Positions 1-5,516 of a DNA stretch of 7,621 nt are shown in pieces. This stretch comes from an uncultured Methanobrevibacter sp. (GTDB lineage: Archaea > Methanobacteriota > Methanobacteria > Methanobacteriales > Methanobacteriaceae). The DNA lies in assembly GCF_900316895.1 (NCBI RefSeq), contig NZ_ONER01000071.1, forward strand, positions 1 through 7,621. Reading direction: 5' to 3'. The notes under the pieces were generated by a model that was not told the origin of the DNA, searched no databases, and worked only from the letters and a program-made list of their open reading frames with translations. Position 1 is the stretch's first letter; the number at the start of each line of letters is the position of its first letter. The position numbers and the translations under genes were made by a program.

Positions 1-575
1 TAAAGGAATTTGATGGTATCTTAATCCCTGGAGGTTTTGGAGAACGTGGTTTTGAAGGCAAATTGGATGCAATTGATTACGCAATTGAAAATAATGTTCC
101 TCTGTTTGGAATCTGTCTTGGAATGCAGTCCATGGTTACTCAATTTGCAAGAAGAAACGGTTATCCTGATGCAAACAGTTCTGAATTCGATGACAATTTG
201 AAATATCCTGTTATTGACATGATGGAAGAGCAAAAGAAAATCAAAAACATGGGTGGAACCATGCGTTTAGGATCATATGACTGTAAAATCATTGAAGGAA
301 CCAAAACTTATGAAGCCTATGGTGAAACAGATATAGAAGAACGTCACAGGCATAGATATGAGTTTAACAATGATTTCAGAGATGATTTGCAGGAAAAAGG
401 TTTGATAATTTCAGGTACAAGTCCTGACGATTTCTTAGTTGAAATTGTTGAATTGCCAAATCACCCTTGGGCTATCGGTTGTCAATTCCATCCGGAATTC
501 AAATCAAGACCTAATAGGCCACATCCATTATTTAAAGCATTTTTAGAAGCTATTTATGAGTTTTCTAAAAATTAA
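1..575 (+). CDS. pyrG: CTP synthase, C-terminal glutaminase part (5' truncated by window)
   Basis: CTP synthase makes CTP from UTP, ATP and glutamine in the cytoplasm; this piece is the class I glutamine amidotransferase domain that releases ammonia. The gene enters from the left edge, with the first full codon at base 3, and reads on to TAA at 573-575. Visible family motifs are PGGFGERG near the left edge (bases 33-56), the nucleophile motif GICLGMQ with its Cys codon at 114-116, the CTP-synthase signature ERHRHRYEFN, and the catalytic His and Glu in FHPEF (His codon 489-491, Glu codon 495-497). All catalytic residues of the glutaminase are present, so the domain looks intact. The ATP/UTP-binding synthetase domain lies outside the window. 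A TTG codon at 63 is in frame but is internal, because the conserved PGGFGERG motif lies upstream of it. A T-rich tract follows the stop. Confidence 0.96.
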   Translation, partial: KEFDGILIPGGFGERGFEGKLDAIDYAIENNVPLFGICLGMQSMVTQFARRNGYPDANSSEFDDNLKYPVIDMMEEQKKIKNMGGTMRLGSYDCKIIEGTKTYEAYGETDIEERHRHRYEFNNDFRDDLQEKGLIISGTSPDDFLVEIVELPNHPWAIGCQFHPEFKSRPNRPHPLFKAFLEAIYEFSKN

Positions 576-591
576 TTTTTCTATTTTTTTT
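576..591 (+). terminator. T-tract terminator after pyrG
   Basis: Five T directly after the pyrG stop and then eight T at 584-591. Archaeal RNA polymerase stops at such U-runs without needing a hairpin. A new promoter follows within 60 bases, so ending pyrG transcription here makes sense. Position and composition are seen; function is inferred. Confidence 0.55.
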
Positions 592-601
592 ACAATTTTA
601 C

Positions 602-656
602 AACTCAAAATCAATTTGACGAGTTGACTTTCTATTTATTTAATATATTTTGAGTT
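602..656. promoter_or_regulatory. Inverted-repeat operator candidate around the peptidase promoter
   Basis: AACTCAAAA at 602-610 is the exact reverse complement of TTTTGAGTT at 648-656. A further GAGTTG at 621-626 is the reverse complement of CAACTC at 601-606, so the same GAGTT word occurs three times. The downstream copy overlaps the end of the TATA region and lies between it and the predicted start at 671, where a bound repressor would block the polymerase. The repeats are seen; regulatory function is inferred, and chance is possible in such AT-rich DNA. Confidence 0.35.
639..650 (+). promoter_or_regulatory. TATA box of the peptidase-pilin operon
   Basis: TTTAATATATTT, with its centre about 27 bases before the ATG at 671. 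In archaea transcription starts roughly 25 bases after the TATA box, which puts the transcript start at or next to the start codon. No Shine-Dalgarno sequence is visible before 671, so the mRNA is probably leaderless. Confidence 0.5.
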
Positions 657-670
657 ATAATAGTACTATC

Positions 671-1537
671 ATGAATTTTAGTACCATATTTTTGATTCAA
701 ATAATTATTACAATGCTATTTTGCATTTTGGCATCAATTTACGATATTCGAGACAATGTTGTTCCTGAAAAATTATGTTATATTCTGGTGTTGTTTGGAC
801 TGGTGTCAAATCTGATTTTGTCATTAATTACAGGTAATGTTAAATTCATTTTAGCTTCAATTATTTCAATGGTTATCACATACTCTATAACTTATTTGTT
901 GTGGAAATTAAAAATGTGGGGTGGTGGTGATGTGAGACTGTTTACTGCTATTGCTACAGTAATACCAAGTGGACTTAATATAGATTTTTTGAATGTTTTT
1001 CCACAGATGTCAATATATCCATTTTCATTCAGTGTCGTTGCAAACAGCATTCTGGTTTCATTTCCATTTTTGGTGATATTTGTCTGCCATCTTATCGCAA
1101 AAAATGAGGCATTCAAAAAGCATCCCTTTTATTTGATAACCCTGCTGAATATTGAGAATCTAAGAAAGATGATACATTCGACCTTGAATAAAACAATACC
1201 TATAAATGATTTGAAGGAAGGAAACATCGTGAATAATTTTTATTTCGATGAAGAGTATATCATTGAGTTGATAAATGATGTCGACGGCAATCTGGAAGTT
1301 TGTGAAAGCAAAAGCGATGAAGGAAAATATTATTTCAAATCCATGAGTGCCGGTGGAATAACTGAAAAGGACATGTATCTAATAAAGATAATGAGCGCTC
1401 AGGGATTCATCGGCAAATGCATATCCATAAAGATTTCCTATCCCTTCACTCCGGCAATATTTGCAGGTTTGCTGGTAGCGGTATTTTATGGAGACATAAT
1501 AATGCTATTTGCAAAAAATCTGGTTTTGGTGGTGTAG
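671..1537 (+). CDS. A24 family prepilin/preflagellin peptidase
   Basis: Membrane aspartyl protease of the type IV prepilin peptidase family (FlaK/EppA type), which cuts the short N-terminal leader off class III signal-peptide proteins at the inner face of the membrane. The 288-residue protein has hydrophobic spans at about 5-24, 36-54, 58-79 and 118-142. The two catalytic aspartates are Asp25, in YDIRDNVVP, and Asp87, in the hallmark GGGD motif (Asp codon 929-931). A soluble segment at about 155-255 and a final hydrophobic span at 258-280 match the archaeal A24 C-terminal type II domain. The ATG at 671 is preferred over an in-frame TTG at 650 because it sits about 27 bases after a TATA box and starts right at the first membrane span. 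Two bases separate its stop from the next start, and that gene encodes a class III signal-peptide protein, the expected substrate. Whether it is closer to FlaK or EppA cannot be decided by eye. Confidence 0.88.
   Translation: MNFSTIFLIQIIITMLFCILASIYDIRDNVVPEKLCYILVLFGLVSNLILSLITGNVKFILASIISMVITYSITYLLWKLKMWGGGDVRLFTAIATVIPSGLNIDFLNVFPQMSIYPFSFSVVANSILVSFPFLVIFVCHLIAKNEAFKKHPFYLITLLNIENLRKMIHSTLNKTIPINDLKEGNIVNNFYFDEEYIIELINDVDGNLEVCESKSDEGKYYFKSMSAGGITEKDMYLIKIMSAQGFIGKCISIKISYPFTPAIFAGLLVAVFYGDIIMLFAKNLVLVV
1528..1534 (+). promoter_or_regulatory. Ribosome binding site fixing the pilin-like start
   Basis: GGTGGTG lies inside the last codons of the peptidase gene, five bases before the ATG at 1540. 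It matches part of the archaeal GGAGGTGAT consensus. It supports starting the next protein at 1540, so that the signal motif lies at the extreme N terminus as the family requires. Confidence 0.5.
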
Positions 1538-1539
1538 CG

Positions 1540-1965
1540 ATGATTGACAATAAAGGGCAGGTTTCCCTTGAGTATTTATTGATATTTGCAATATCATTAA
1601 TCTTATTGATTGCTTTTACATTGCCTTTAACCGAATTGACGATTGAAAATACATTGGATGTATCCGATGCATTAAATATAAAATCTGATCTGTCAAAAAT
1701 ATCCCAGGCCATTGAAGAAGTTTATGGGCAGGGTCAGGGATCAAAACAAAGGATTGATGTCGTGCTGTCAAAAGATTTGAAGGTGAACATTGCAAGTGAT
1801 CATATTTCGTGCAATCTAAAGCTTAAAGATGGTCAAAATAAAGCTGAAAAAATATATTTCAAATCGACTCTTGAAAAATCAAGCATGCAATTAAGAAAAG
1901 GTGAAAATTCAGTAATTGTGGAATGGCCTGAAAACAGTGAAAATATGCAGATATATGTCAATTAA
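1540..1965 (+). CDS. Class III signal peptide-containing, pilin-like protein
   Basis: Small exported or pilus-subunit-like protein of 141 residues. The N terminus, MIDNKGQVSLEYLLI, is the class III signal of euryarchaeal pilins (KGQ-x-S-x-EY). Cleavage is expected between Gly6 and Gln7, leaving Glu11 at position +5 of the mature chain, as in type IV pilins. A hydrophobic helix at about 12-30 would form the filament core or anchor. The remaining 110 residues are polar with alternating beta-like stretches and one Cys; they match no subunit I can name. The longer in-frame reading back to 1417 is rejected because it would bury the signal motif in mid-protein. The gene follows the A24 peptidase by two bases, so enzyme and likely substrate share a transcript. 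A T-run follows the stop. It could be a minor pilin, a pilus assembly component or an adhesin; the sequence does not decide. Confidence 0.82.
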   Translation: MIDNKGQVSLEYLLIFAISLILLIAFTLPLTELTIENTLDVSDALNIKSDLSKISQAIEEVYGQGQGSKQRIDVVLSKDLKVNIASDHISCNLKLKDGQNKAEKIYFKSTLEKSSMQLRKGENSVIVEWPENSENMQIYVN

Positions 1966-1984
1966 TCCAATTTTCATACAAAAG

Positions 1985-1991
1985 TTTTTTT
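1985..1991 (+). terminator. T-tract after the pilin-like gene
   Basis: Seven T, 20 bases after the stop of the pilin-like gene and just before the next promoter. This suits an archaeal U-tract terminator separating the two plus-strand operons. Function is inferred. Confidence 0.4.
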
Positions 1992-2002
1992 AAGTATTAT
2001 AA

Positions 2003-2018
2003 TTTAATATTTAAATAT
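2003..2018 (+). promoter_or_regulatory. Double TATA region of the membrane protein-dph6-like operon
   Basis: TTTAATAT at 2003-2010 and TTTAAATAT at 2010-2018 overlap. Counting about 26 bases from each centre gives transcript starts near 2033 and near 2041, which correspond to the GTG at 2034 and the ATG at 2043. No Shine-Dalgarno sequence is visible, so a leaderless transcript is likely and the exact start codon depends on which box is used. Confidence 0.45.
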
Positions 2019-2033
2019 ACTGTTAAATGGCGT

Positions 2034-2846
2034 GTGAAATATATGGATATAATAACTTTAATAATTTACCTTGTTTTATTTATTATAATGATGGTTTTTG
2101 TTTTTTCAATAGGAATGTTAAGGCAATACATGCCAAAACGTGAAATACTATTGGTTTTAGCAGTAGCTTTTTTAATCGGTTCCATCGGTGGAGCGTTCTT
2201 CCTGCAGCCGATTTATGAAGAGCTGCCTGATGTTGCAAGCACTATTGAAAAGAACATGCCTAATAATGAAGAAACATTATATCTTGATTTGTCATCTTCT
2301 GTTGATACTAACGGCCTTAGGAATGACGTATCGTCCATGGAAGGTTTCAAATCATTTGATGAAACTTCTATTTCGATTCCGATGTGGCACTTTAATGAAG
2401 CGGAACATGATTATTTTGAAGAGATAGTTGGAAATATTGACAGCAACTATAAGAGCTATAATGTAACCGAGGATAAAATCGTTATAGAATTGGCAGATAA
2501 TTACACATCTTCTGAAGCTTTAAAAACTTTTTCAGATTGGTTTAAATTGGTATATGGTGAGACACTGTCATATGCTCAGATTCATGCTGTTTTAGTTGTT
2601 GATTCAGCTCATTTGGATGACTTTAAACAGGTATTGCTTAATAAAGGAATTGTAGCAAGCAATATTGAAGGACCAGTTCAAAGCACTGTAAATGCAACAA
2701 ACTCTTCAATGTTGTCAAATCTTGAATTTACATTGGTTTGCGGCGGTATTGGAGTTGTTGTCGCATTGATAGGAATTTATATGGACACTGTTGTTCCGGC
2801 ATATAGAAGATTTAGAAAATCCATGAGAACCAAACGTAAACGATAG
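2034..2846 (+). CDS. Three-span membrane protein with sequon-rich ectodomain, unknown function
   Basis: I do not recognise the family. The 270-residue protein has hydrophobic spans at about 5-28, 38-58 and 231-250. The short loop between spans 1 and 2 (RQYMPKRE) and the C-terminal tail (a run of Arg and Lys from Tyr257 on) are basic and so probably cytoplasmic. That places the acidic segment at 59-230 outside the cell. The segment carries four Asn-x-Ser/Thr sequons (Asn143, Asn156, Asn220, Asn223), which fits archaeal N-glycosylation. It seems to hold beta-alpha-beta-like stretches (about 82-117 and 183-216), perhaps two ferredoxin-like units; this is only a visual impression. The start is GTG at 2034, with ATG at 2043 (260-270 residues either way) an equally good choice because of the two overlapping TATA boxes. 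The stop is one base before the Dph6-like gene, so the two are co-transcribed, although no functional link is obvious. Confidence 0.78.
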   Translation: MKYMDIITLIIYLVLFIIMMVFVFSIGMLRQYMPKREILLVLAVAFLIGSIGGAFFLQPIYEELPDVASTIEKNMPNNEETLYLDLSSSVDTNGLRNDVSSMEGFKSFDETSISIPMWHFNEAEHDYFEEIVGNIDSNYKSYNVTEDKIVIELADNYTSSEALKTFSDWFKLVYGETLSYAQIHAVLVVDSAHLDDFKQVLLNKGIVASNIEGPVQSTVNATNSSMLSNLEFTLVCGGIGVVVALIGIYMDTVVPAYRRFRKSMRTKRKR

Positions 2847-2847
2847 T

Positions 2848-3528
2848 ATGAGTGTGGCGATTTTATTTTCTGGAGGCAAGGACAGTACCATGGCTGTTTA
2901 TGCCGCCTTGGAAGCGAAAGAAGATGTAAAATATCTTCTTTCAATGAAATCTAAAAATGATGAATCATACATGTTTCATGTTCCAAATATTCATGTTACC
3001 GATCTGCTTTCCGAGGCACTTGATATTCCTATAATGTCAGTTGAAACAGATGGTGTTAAGGAAGAGGAGCTTGAAGATTTAAAGGCTGCTTTTGTTGAGC
3101 TTAAGAATTTGGGCGTTGAGGCAATATATACTGGTGCACTTTATTCTGTCTATCAAAAATCTAGGATTGAAAAATTGGGCGATGAAGTCGGTTTGGAAAT
3201 AATTTCTCCTTACTGGCATGTGGATGAGCTTGAATATATGCGCAAAATCGTTTCATTAGGATTTAAGATAATGATTTGCGGTGTCGCTGCATGGGGATTG
3301 GATGAATCCTGGCTGGGGCGAATAATTGATGATGATACAATCGACGAGCTTGTCAAACTTAATGAAAAGTATCATGTTGACATAGCCTTTGAAGGCGGTG
3401 AAGCCGAAACATTGGCTGTTGACGGACCTATTTTTAAAAAAAGAATTGAAATATTAAAATATAAAAAAGAATGGCATCTTGATAGTGGTGTTTTTATAAT
3501 CGAAGATGCTGTTTTAAGGGAAAAGTGA
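2848..3528 (+). CDS. Dph6-like ATP pyrophosphatase (diphthine--ammonia ligase)
   Basis: PP-loop ATP pyrophosphatase of the archaeal MJ0570/TIGR00289 group, related to eukaryotic Dph6, which amidates diphthine to diphthamide on a histidine of elongation factor 2. The 226 residues open with the ATP-binding PP-loop SGGKDS (8-13). The family block GALYSVYQKSRIEKL is at 96-110, and the C-terminal signature EGGEAET is at 182-188, followed by DGPIFKKRI. The length fits the single-domain archaeal form; the C-terminal extension of eukaryotic Dph6 is absent. The ATG at 2848 is one base after the stop of the membrane protein gene, which suggests translational coupling. The stop at 3526-3528 abuts the stop of the opposing kinase gene. 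The family assignment is firm. The diphthamide role is taken from family knowledge and has not been shown for this protein. Confidence 0.87.
   Translation: MSVAILFSGGKDSTMAVYAALEAKEDVKYLLSMKSKNDESYMFHVPNIHVTDLLSEALDIPIMSVETDGVKEEELEDLKAAFVELKNLGVEAIYTGALYSVYQKSRIEKLGDEVGLEIISPYWHVDELEYMRKIVSLGFKIMICGVAAWGLDESWLGRIIDDDTIDELVKLNEKYHVDIAFEGGEAETLAVDGPIFKKRIEILKYKKEWHLDSGVFIIEDAVLREK
3436..3442 (-). terminator. Possible U-tract terminator of the leftward operon, inside the dph6-like gene
   Basis: Seven A on the plus strand give a U7 run in the leftward transcript, about 87 bases after the kinase stop codon. A second run, A6 at 3463-3468, lies closer. As the opposing genes leave no spacer, the leftward transcript must end inside the neighbouring coding region. 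The runs also encode Lys codons, so this is a weak call. Confidence 0.25.
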
Positions 3529-4068
3529 TTATAAGCCAATTTCATTTAGGAATTCAGTAATTTCATCCTTAAAGCTTTCCAAATCACTTTCGTTAATTAT
3601 TAGCTTATCGGAAAGTGCAATGACGGTTCCAATTCCAAAACCTAACTCATTTTGATCTCTTCTTTCAAATTCGGAATATTCCTGTGAATCGTCTTCTCTC
3701 ATTCTTAGTTTCAGTCTTTCAAAGCGTATTGTTGGATTGGTAAATACTGAAAGGATAATGAAGTTATCGAAATTTTCCTTAAACATCTCCACTTCATGAT
3801 GGCTTCTTATGCCTTCAACGATTATCAGGTTTTCGACACCGTCATCCTGAAGTTTCTTAATCTTTTTGATTGTAAGTTCAGACACTATGTATGGGCCATG
3901 TTCCTTCCTCAGATTTTGGGCAGTTTCTTTGCTACCTTCTCCTCTTTTTTTGGCTTCTTCTCGTACAATGTCGCCCATACTAACAATAATTGCTCCTTTT
4001 TCAGCTGCCAAATCAGAAACTATACTTTTTCCAGAACCTGGCATACCAGATATTCCCATTACTTGCAT
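3529..4068 (-). CDS. UPF0200-type P-loop kinase (dephospho-CoA kinase-like fold)
   Basis: P-loop NTPase of the archaeal UPF0200 family, resembling nucleotide and dephospho-CoA kinases; its substrate is not established. The 179-residue form starts MQVMGISGMPGSGKS, a Walker A motif (GMPGSGKS, 8-15) right at the N terminus. Further features are MGDIVREEA (31-39), EGIRSHHEVEMF (85-96), an Arg-rich lid-like stretch RFERLKLRMREDD (115-127) and the FERRDQNELGFGIG block (134-147). I chose the ATG at 4068 because family members begin one or two residues before the beta-strand leading into the P-loop, and GAGTGA lies five bases upstream of it. A GTG at 4077 would give three more residues and a 4-base GTGA overlap with the PPS stop. 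Either way the gene is tightly coupled to PPS, which suggests, but does not prove, a role in CoA synthesis. The cell probably has another dephospho-CoA kinase (DUF359 type). Confidence 0.85.
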   Translation of the reverse strand: MQVMGISGMPGSGKSIVSDLAAEKGAIIVSMGDIVREEAKKRGEGSKETAQNLRKEHGPYIVSELTIKKIKKLQDDGVENLIIVEGIRSHHEVEMFKENFDNFIILSVFTNPTIRFERLKLRMREDDSQEYSEFERRDQNELGFGIGTVIALSDKLIINESDLESFKDEITEFLNEIGL

Positions 4069-4073
4069 TATAT

Positions 4074-4811
4074 TCACTCTTTTACTCTTATTTGCGCTAA
4101 TGATTCTTTAAGATTTTCATCATTGTCATATTCATTAACTAATTCCATTAATATTTCCTTATCCTGAGTCTTTAGGTCTTCAGCTATCTTTGTCATAAAC
4201 GGCACTGCACGAACAATATTGTCCATTATGGACACGTCAGACATTTTTGATGTTCTTGAAAGCGGATTCAAGTCAATTGTTATTATATTTTTGCCGCTTT
4301 TTTTCAGTATTTCTGCTCTGTCTCCATCTTCTAAGGGAATAAGTATTGTATCTGCACTGTATATTCCGGTTTTGCTTGCTGAAGATCTGCTATTTTTTAT
4401 TTCATTCAAATATTCGATATCATCATCTAATGATCCTAAAATTTCTTTATATCCATGGTCTTTATACAGTTGGGTAATTATTTTTACCCTCTCGTCTGTT
4501 CTATAAAACAGGTTTATTTCAATTTTTGCATTAACACTTCTGGCCAGTTCGATTATCTCGTCACATGCAAGGGCGGTTGCATTGCCGTTAACTGAAATCA
4601 CAGGGTTGTTTGATAAAAGCAGTGCAGCCACTGCCACATACATTGCCCTTTTTGCGGGATATGTGGTCCTCTCTCCAATCAGATAATCAAACGCTTCGCC
4701 TCTGCCGTGGGCAATCATGGCTGATTCTGCCAAATACCCTTCCTTTGAGGCTTTGACGATTTTGTCTCTTAATAATAATGATTCATACCTTGGGTGTGAT
4801 TTTGGTATCAT
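4074..4811 (-). CDS. 4-phosphopantoate--beta-alanine ligase (phosphopantothenate synthetase)
   Basis: Archaeal phosphopantothenate synthetase joins 4-phosphopantoate to beta-alanine using ATP. With pantoate kinase it replaces the bacterial PanC/CoaA route to 4'-phosphopantothenate, the CoA precursor. The 245-residue length is normal for the family. Recognisable conserved blocks are HGRGEAFDYLIGE (35-47), SVNGNATAL (73-81), PLEDGDR (159-165), IDLNPLSRTS (179-188) and DNIVRAVP (197-204). The start is secure: AAGGAG lies seven bases upstream of the ATG. That ribosome site overlaps the stop codon of the membrane protein gene before it, and the PPS stop touches or overlaps the kinase start, so all three minus-strand genes look like one translationally linked operon. 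Nothing is missing or truncated. The soluble enzyme acts in the cytoplasm. Confidence 0.93.
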   Translation of the reverse strand: MIPKSHPRYESLLLRDKIVKASKEGYLAESAMIAHGRGEAFDYLIGERTTYPAKRAMYVAVAALLLSNNPVISVNGNATALACDEIIELARSVNAKIEINLFYRTDERVKIITQLYKDHGYKEILGSLDDDIEYLNEIKNSRSSASKTGIYSADTILIPLEDGDRAEILKKSGKNIITIDLNPLSRTSKMSDVSIMDNIVRAVPFMTKIAEDLKTQDKEILMELVNEYDNDENLKESLAQIRVKE

Positions 4812-4818
4812 ATTTTTT

Positions 4819-4824
4819 CTCCTT
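4819..4824 (-). promoter_or_regulatory. Shine-Dalgarno site of PPS overlapping the upstream stop
   Basis: AAGGAG on the minus strand, seven bases before the ATG at 4811. Its first two bases belong to the TAA stop (4823-4825) of the small membrane protein gene. It is the clearest ribosome binding site in the window and fixes the PPS start. Confidence 0.7.
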
Positions 4825-5206
4825 ACTTTAAATCAATATTCATTTGAGCTAAATATCCTAAAAAGGTTGTTATTGATAATGTGAGTATGGTTATGGAAAT
4901 GACATGTAGGGGATAATCTCCTATTATTAATTTTCCGGCATTTGGAATAACGAAAAAAATTGCATCTAAAATGATATCTATAATGACAAAGAGTATTCCA
5001 ACTAAAATACCTTCAATAACTTCATTGCTTTCAATATTTCTGATATAGAGTATTCCGAAAAATCCTGTTACGATAATTGTAATTATCGGCACAATTATAT
5101 TTACTCTTGGAAGACTGGAGTTGAATATCGGTTTTAAAATTCCTGTAAAAAATGAAGTTATAATCCATATTAGAATTCCACATATTATGCCTAATTTCAG
5201 TTTCAT
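4823..5206 (-). CDS. Small four-span membrane protein, unknown function
   Basis: I cannot assign a family with confidence; small hydrophobic proteins of this size (DUF5518-like) are common in Methanobrevibacter. The 127-residue protein is nearly all membrane: spans at about 5-26, 35-56, 64-88 and 100-120, with short polar loops (RNIESNE at 56-62 and the NAGKLIIGDYP turn at 89-99). Asp77 and Asp81 lie inside span 3, which is unusual for a membrane helix and could matter for transport or helix packing. A weak ribosome site, AAGG at 5214-5217, is seven bases before the ATG at 5206. An in-frame TTG at 5212 would add two residues and is less likely. It is the first gene of the leftward operon with PPS and the P-loop kinase, so a link to pantothenate or CoA precursors is possible but unproven. 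Confidence 0.7.
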   Translation of the reverse strand: MKLKLGIICGILIWIITSFFTGILKPIFNSSLPRVNIIVPIITIIVTGFFGILYIRNIESNEVIEGILVGILFVIIDIILDAIFFVIPNAGKLIIGDYPLHVISITILTLSITTFLGYLAQMNIDLK

Positions 5207-5246
5207 TTTCAAACCTTAAATGTTAATTAATTATATTTTTATTCTA

Positions 5247-5258
5247 AAATATTAAATA
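5247..5258 (-). promoter_or_regulatory. TATA box candidate of the leftward PPS operon
   Basis: TATTTAATATTT on the minus strand. Its centre lies about 46 bases before the ATG at 5206, giving a transcript start near 5226 and a short leader of about 20 bases that contains the AAGG ribosome site. An alternative AT-rich word at 5231-5240 would give a leaderless transcript. Confidence 0.35.
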
Positions 5259-5320
5259 CTTTTCTAAGGTTTTTTAACAGTTGAATTGCTTTTCTAATTA
5301 AAAATAGTTTTGAAGTTGGT

Positions 5321-5351
5321 GGTAGATAATTAAGTTAATTAACTATCTACC
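5321..5351. repeat. 31-base inverted repeat (long hairpin)
   Basis: GGTAGATA at 5321-5328 pairs with TATCTACC at 5344-5351. After one A-C mismatch the pairing resumes for four more pairs (5330-5333 with 5339-5342) around a five-base loop. Twelve pairs of thirteen make it the strongest inverted repeat in the window. It could be an RNA hairpin or a dimeric protein-binding site. Confidence 0.7.
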
Positions 5352-5352
5352 C

Positions 5353-5372
5353 GCTTGTTTTTTCAAGCTTTT
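5353..5372 (+). repeat. Second hairpin, T-rich loop followed by T4
   Basis: GCTTG at 5353-5357 pairs with CAAGC at 5364-5368 around a loop of six T, followed by TTTT at 5369-5372. It starts two bases after the 31-base inverted repeat. Read on the plus strand it could be the 3' end of a short RNA; the stem of five pairs is weak on its own. Confidence 0.45.
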
Positions 5373-5415
5373 AGAGAAATGAATTTTAAAATTTGGCTGT
5401 TTTAATCTATCTCTA

Positions 5416-5430
5416 GGCTACTTTGTAGCC
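5416..5430. repeat. Third hairpin, six pairs with three-base loop
   Basis: GGCTAC at 5416-5421 and GTAGCC at 5425-5430 pair perfectly around TTT. TTGGCT at 5393-5398 can pair instead with AGCCAA at 5427-5432, so two mutually exclusive folds share the right arm. That is the layout of a structural switch, although at six pairs chance cannot be excluded. Confidence 0.5.
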
Positions 5431-5506
5431 AATTATATTATTTGAAAGTTGCCATATATAAAGTTTATTATATTTTATAAAAATTCAAGTATACTTTATT
5501 AAAAAG

Positions 5507-5516
5507 CTTTATATTA
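5507..5516 (+). promoter_or_regulatory. TATA box of the exonuclease-repeat protein operon
   Basis: CTTTATATTA preceded by the purine-rich AAAAAG (5501-5506), like a BRE element. Its centre is about 28 bases before the ATG at 5540, and no Shine-Dalgarno sequence is visible, so a leaderless mRNA starting at or near 5540 is likely. A second strong TATA word, TATATAAAG at 5455-5463, lies farther upstream. Confidence 0.5.

Noticed and set aside
1417..1539. Longer N terminus for the pilin-like protein
   Set aside because: It would overlap the peptidase gene by about 40 codons and bury the KGQVSLEY signal, which must be at the N terminus; a ribosome site supports 1540.
3796..4167. Plus-strand open frame of 123 codons opposite the kinase and PPS genes
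   Set aside because: The minus strand here encodes clear Walker A and family motifs. The plus-strand reading is Ser/Phe-rich, as expected for an antisense shadow.
5379..5405. Very short ATG frame in the intergenic region
   Set aside because: It encodes eight residues and has no ribosome site, so it has no support as a gene or leader peptide.
5321..5430. CRISPR array, transposon end or tRNA in the hairpin cluster
   Set aside because: The three hairpins differ in sequence, there are no regularly spaced direct repeats, no transposase reading and no cloverleaf with a T-loop motif.
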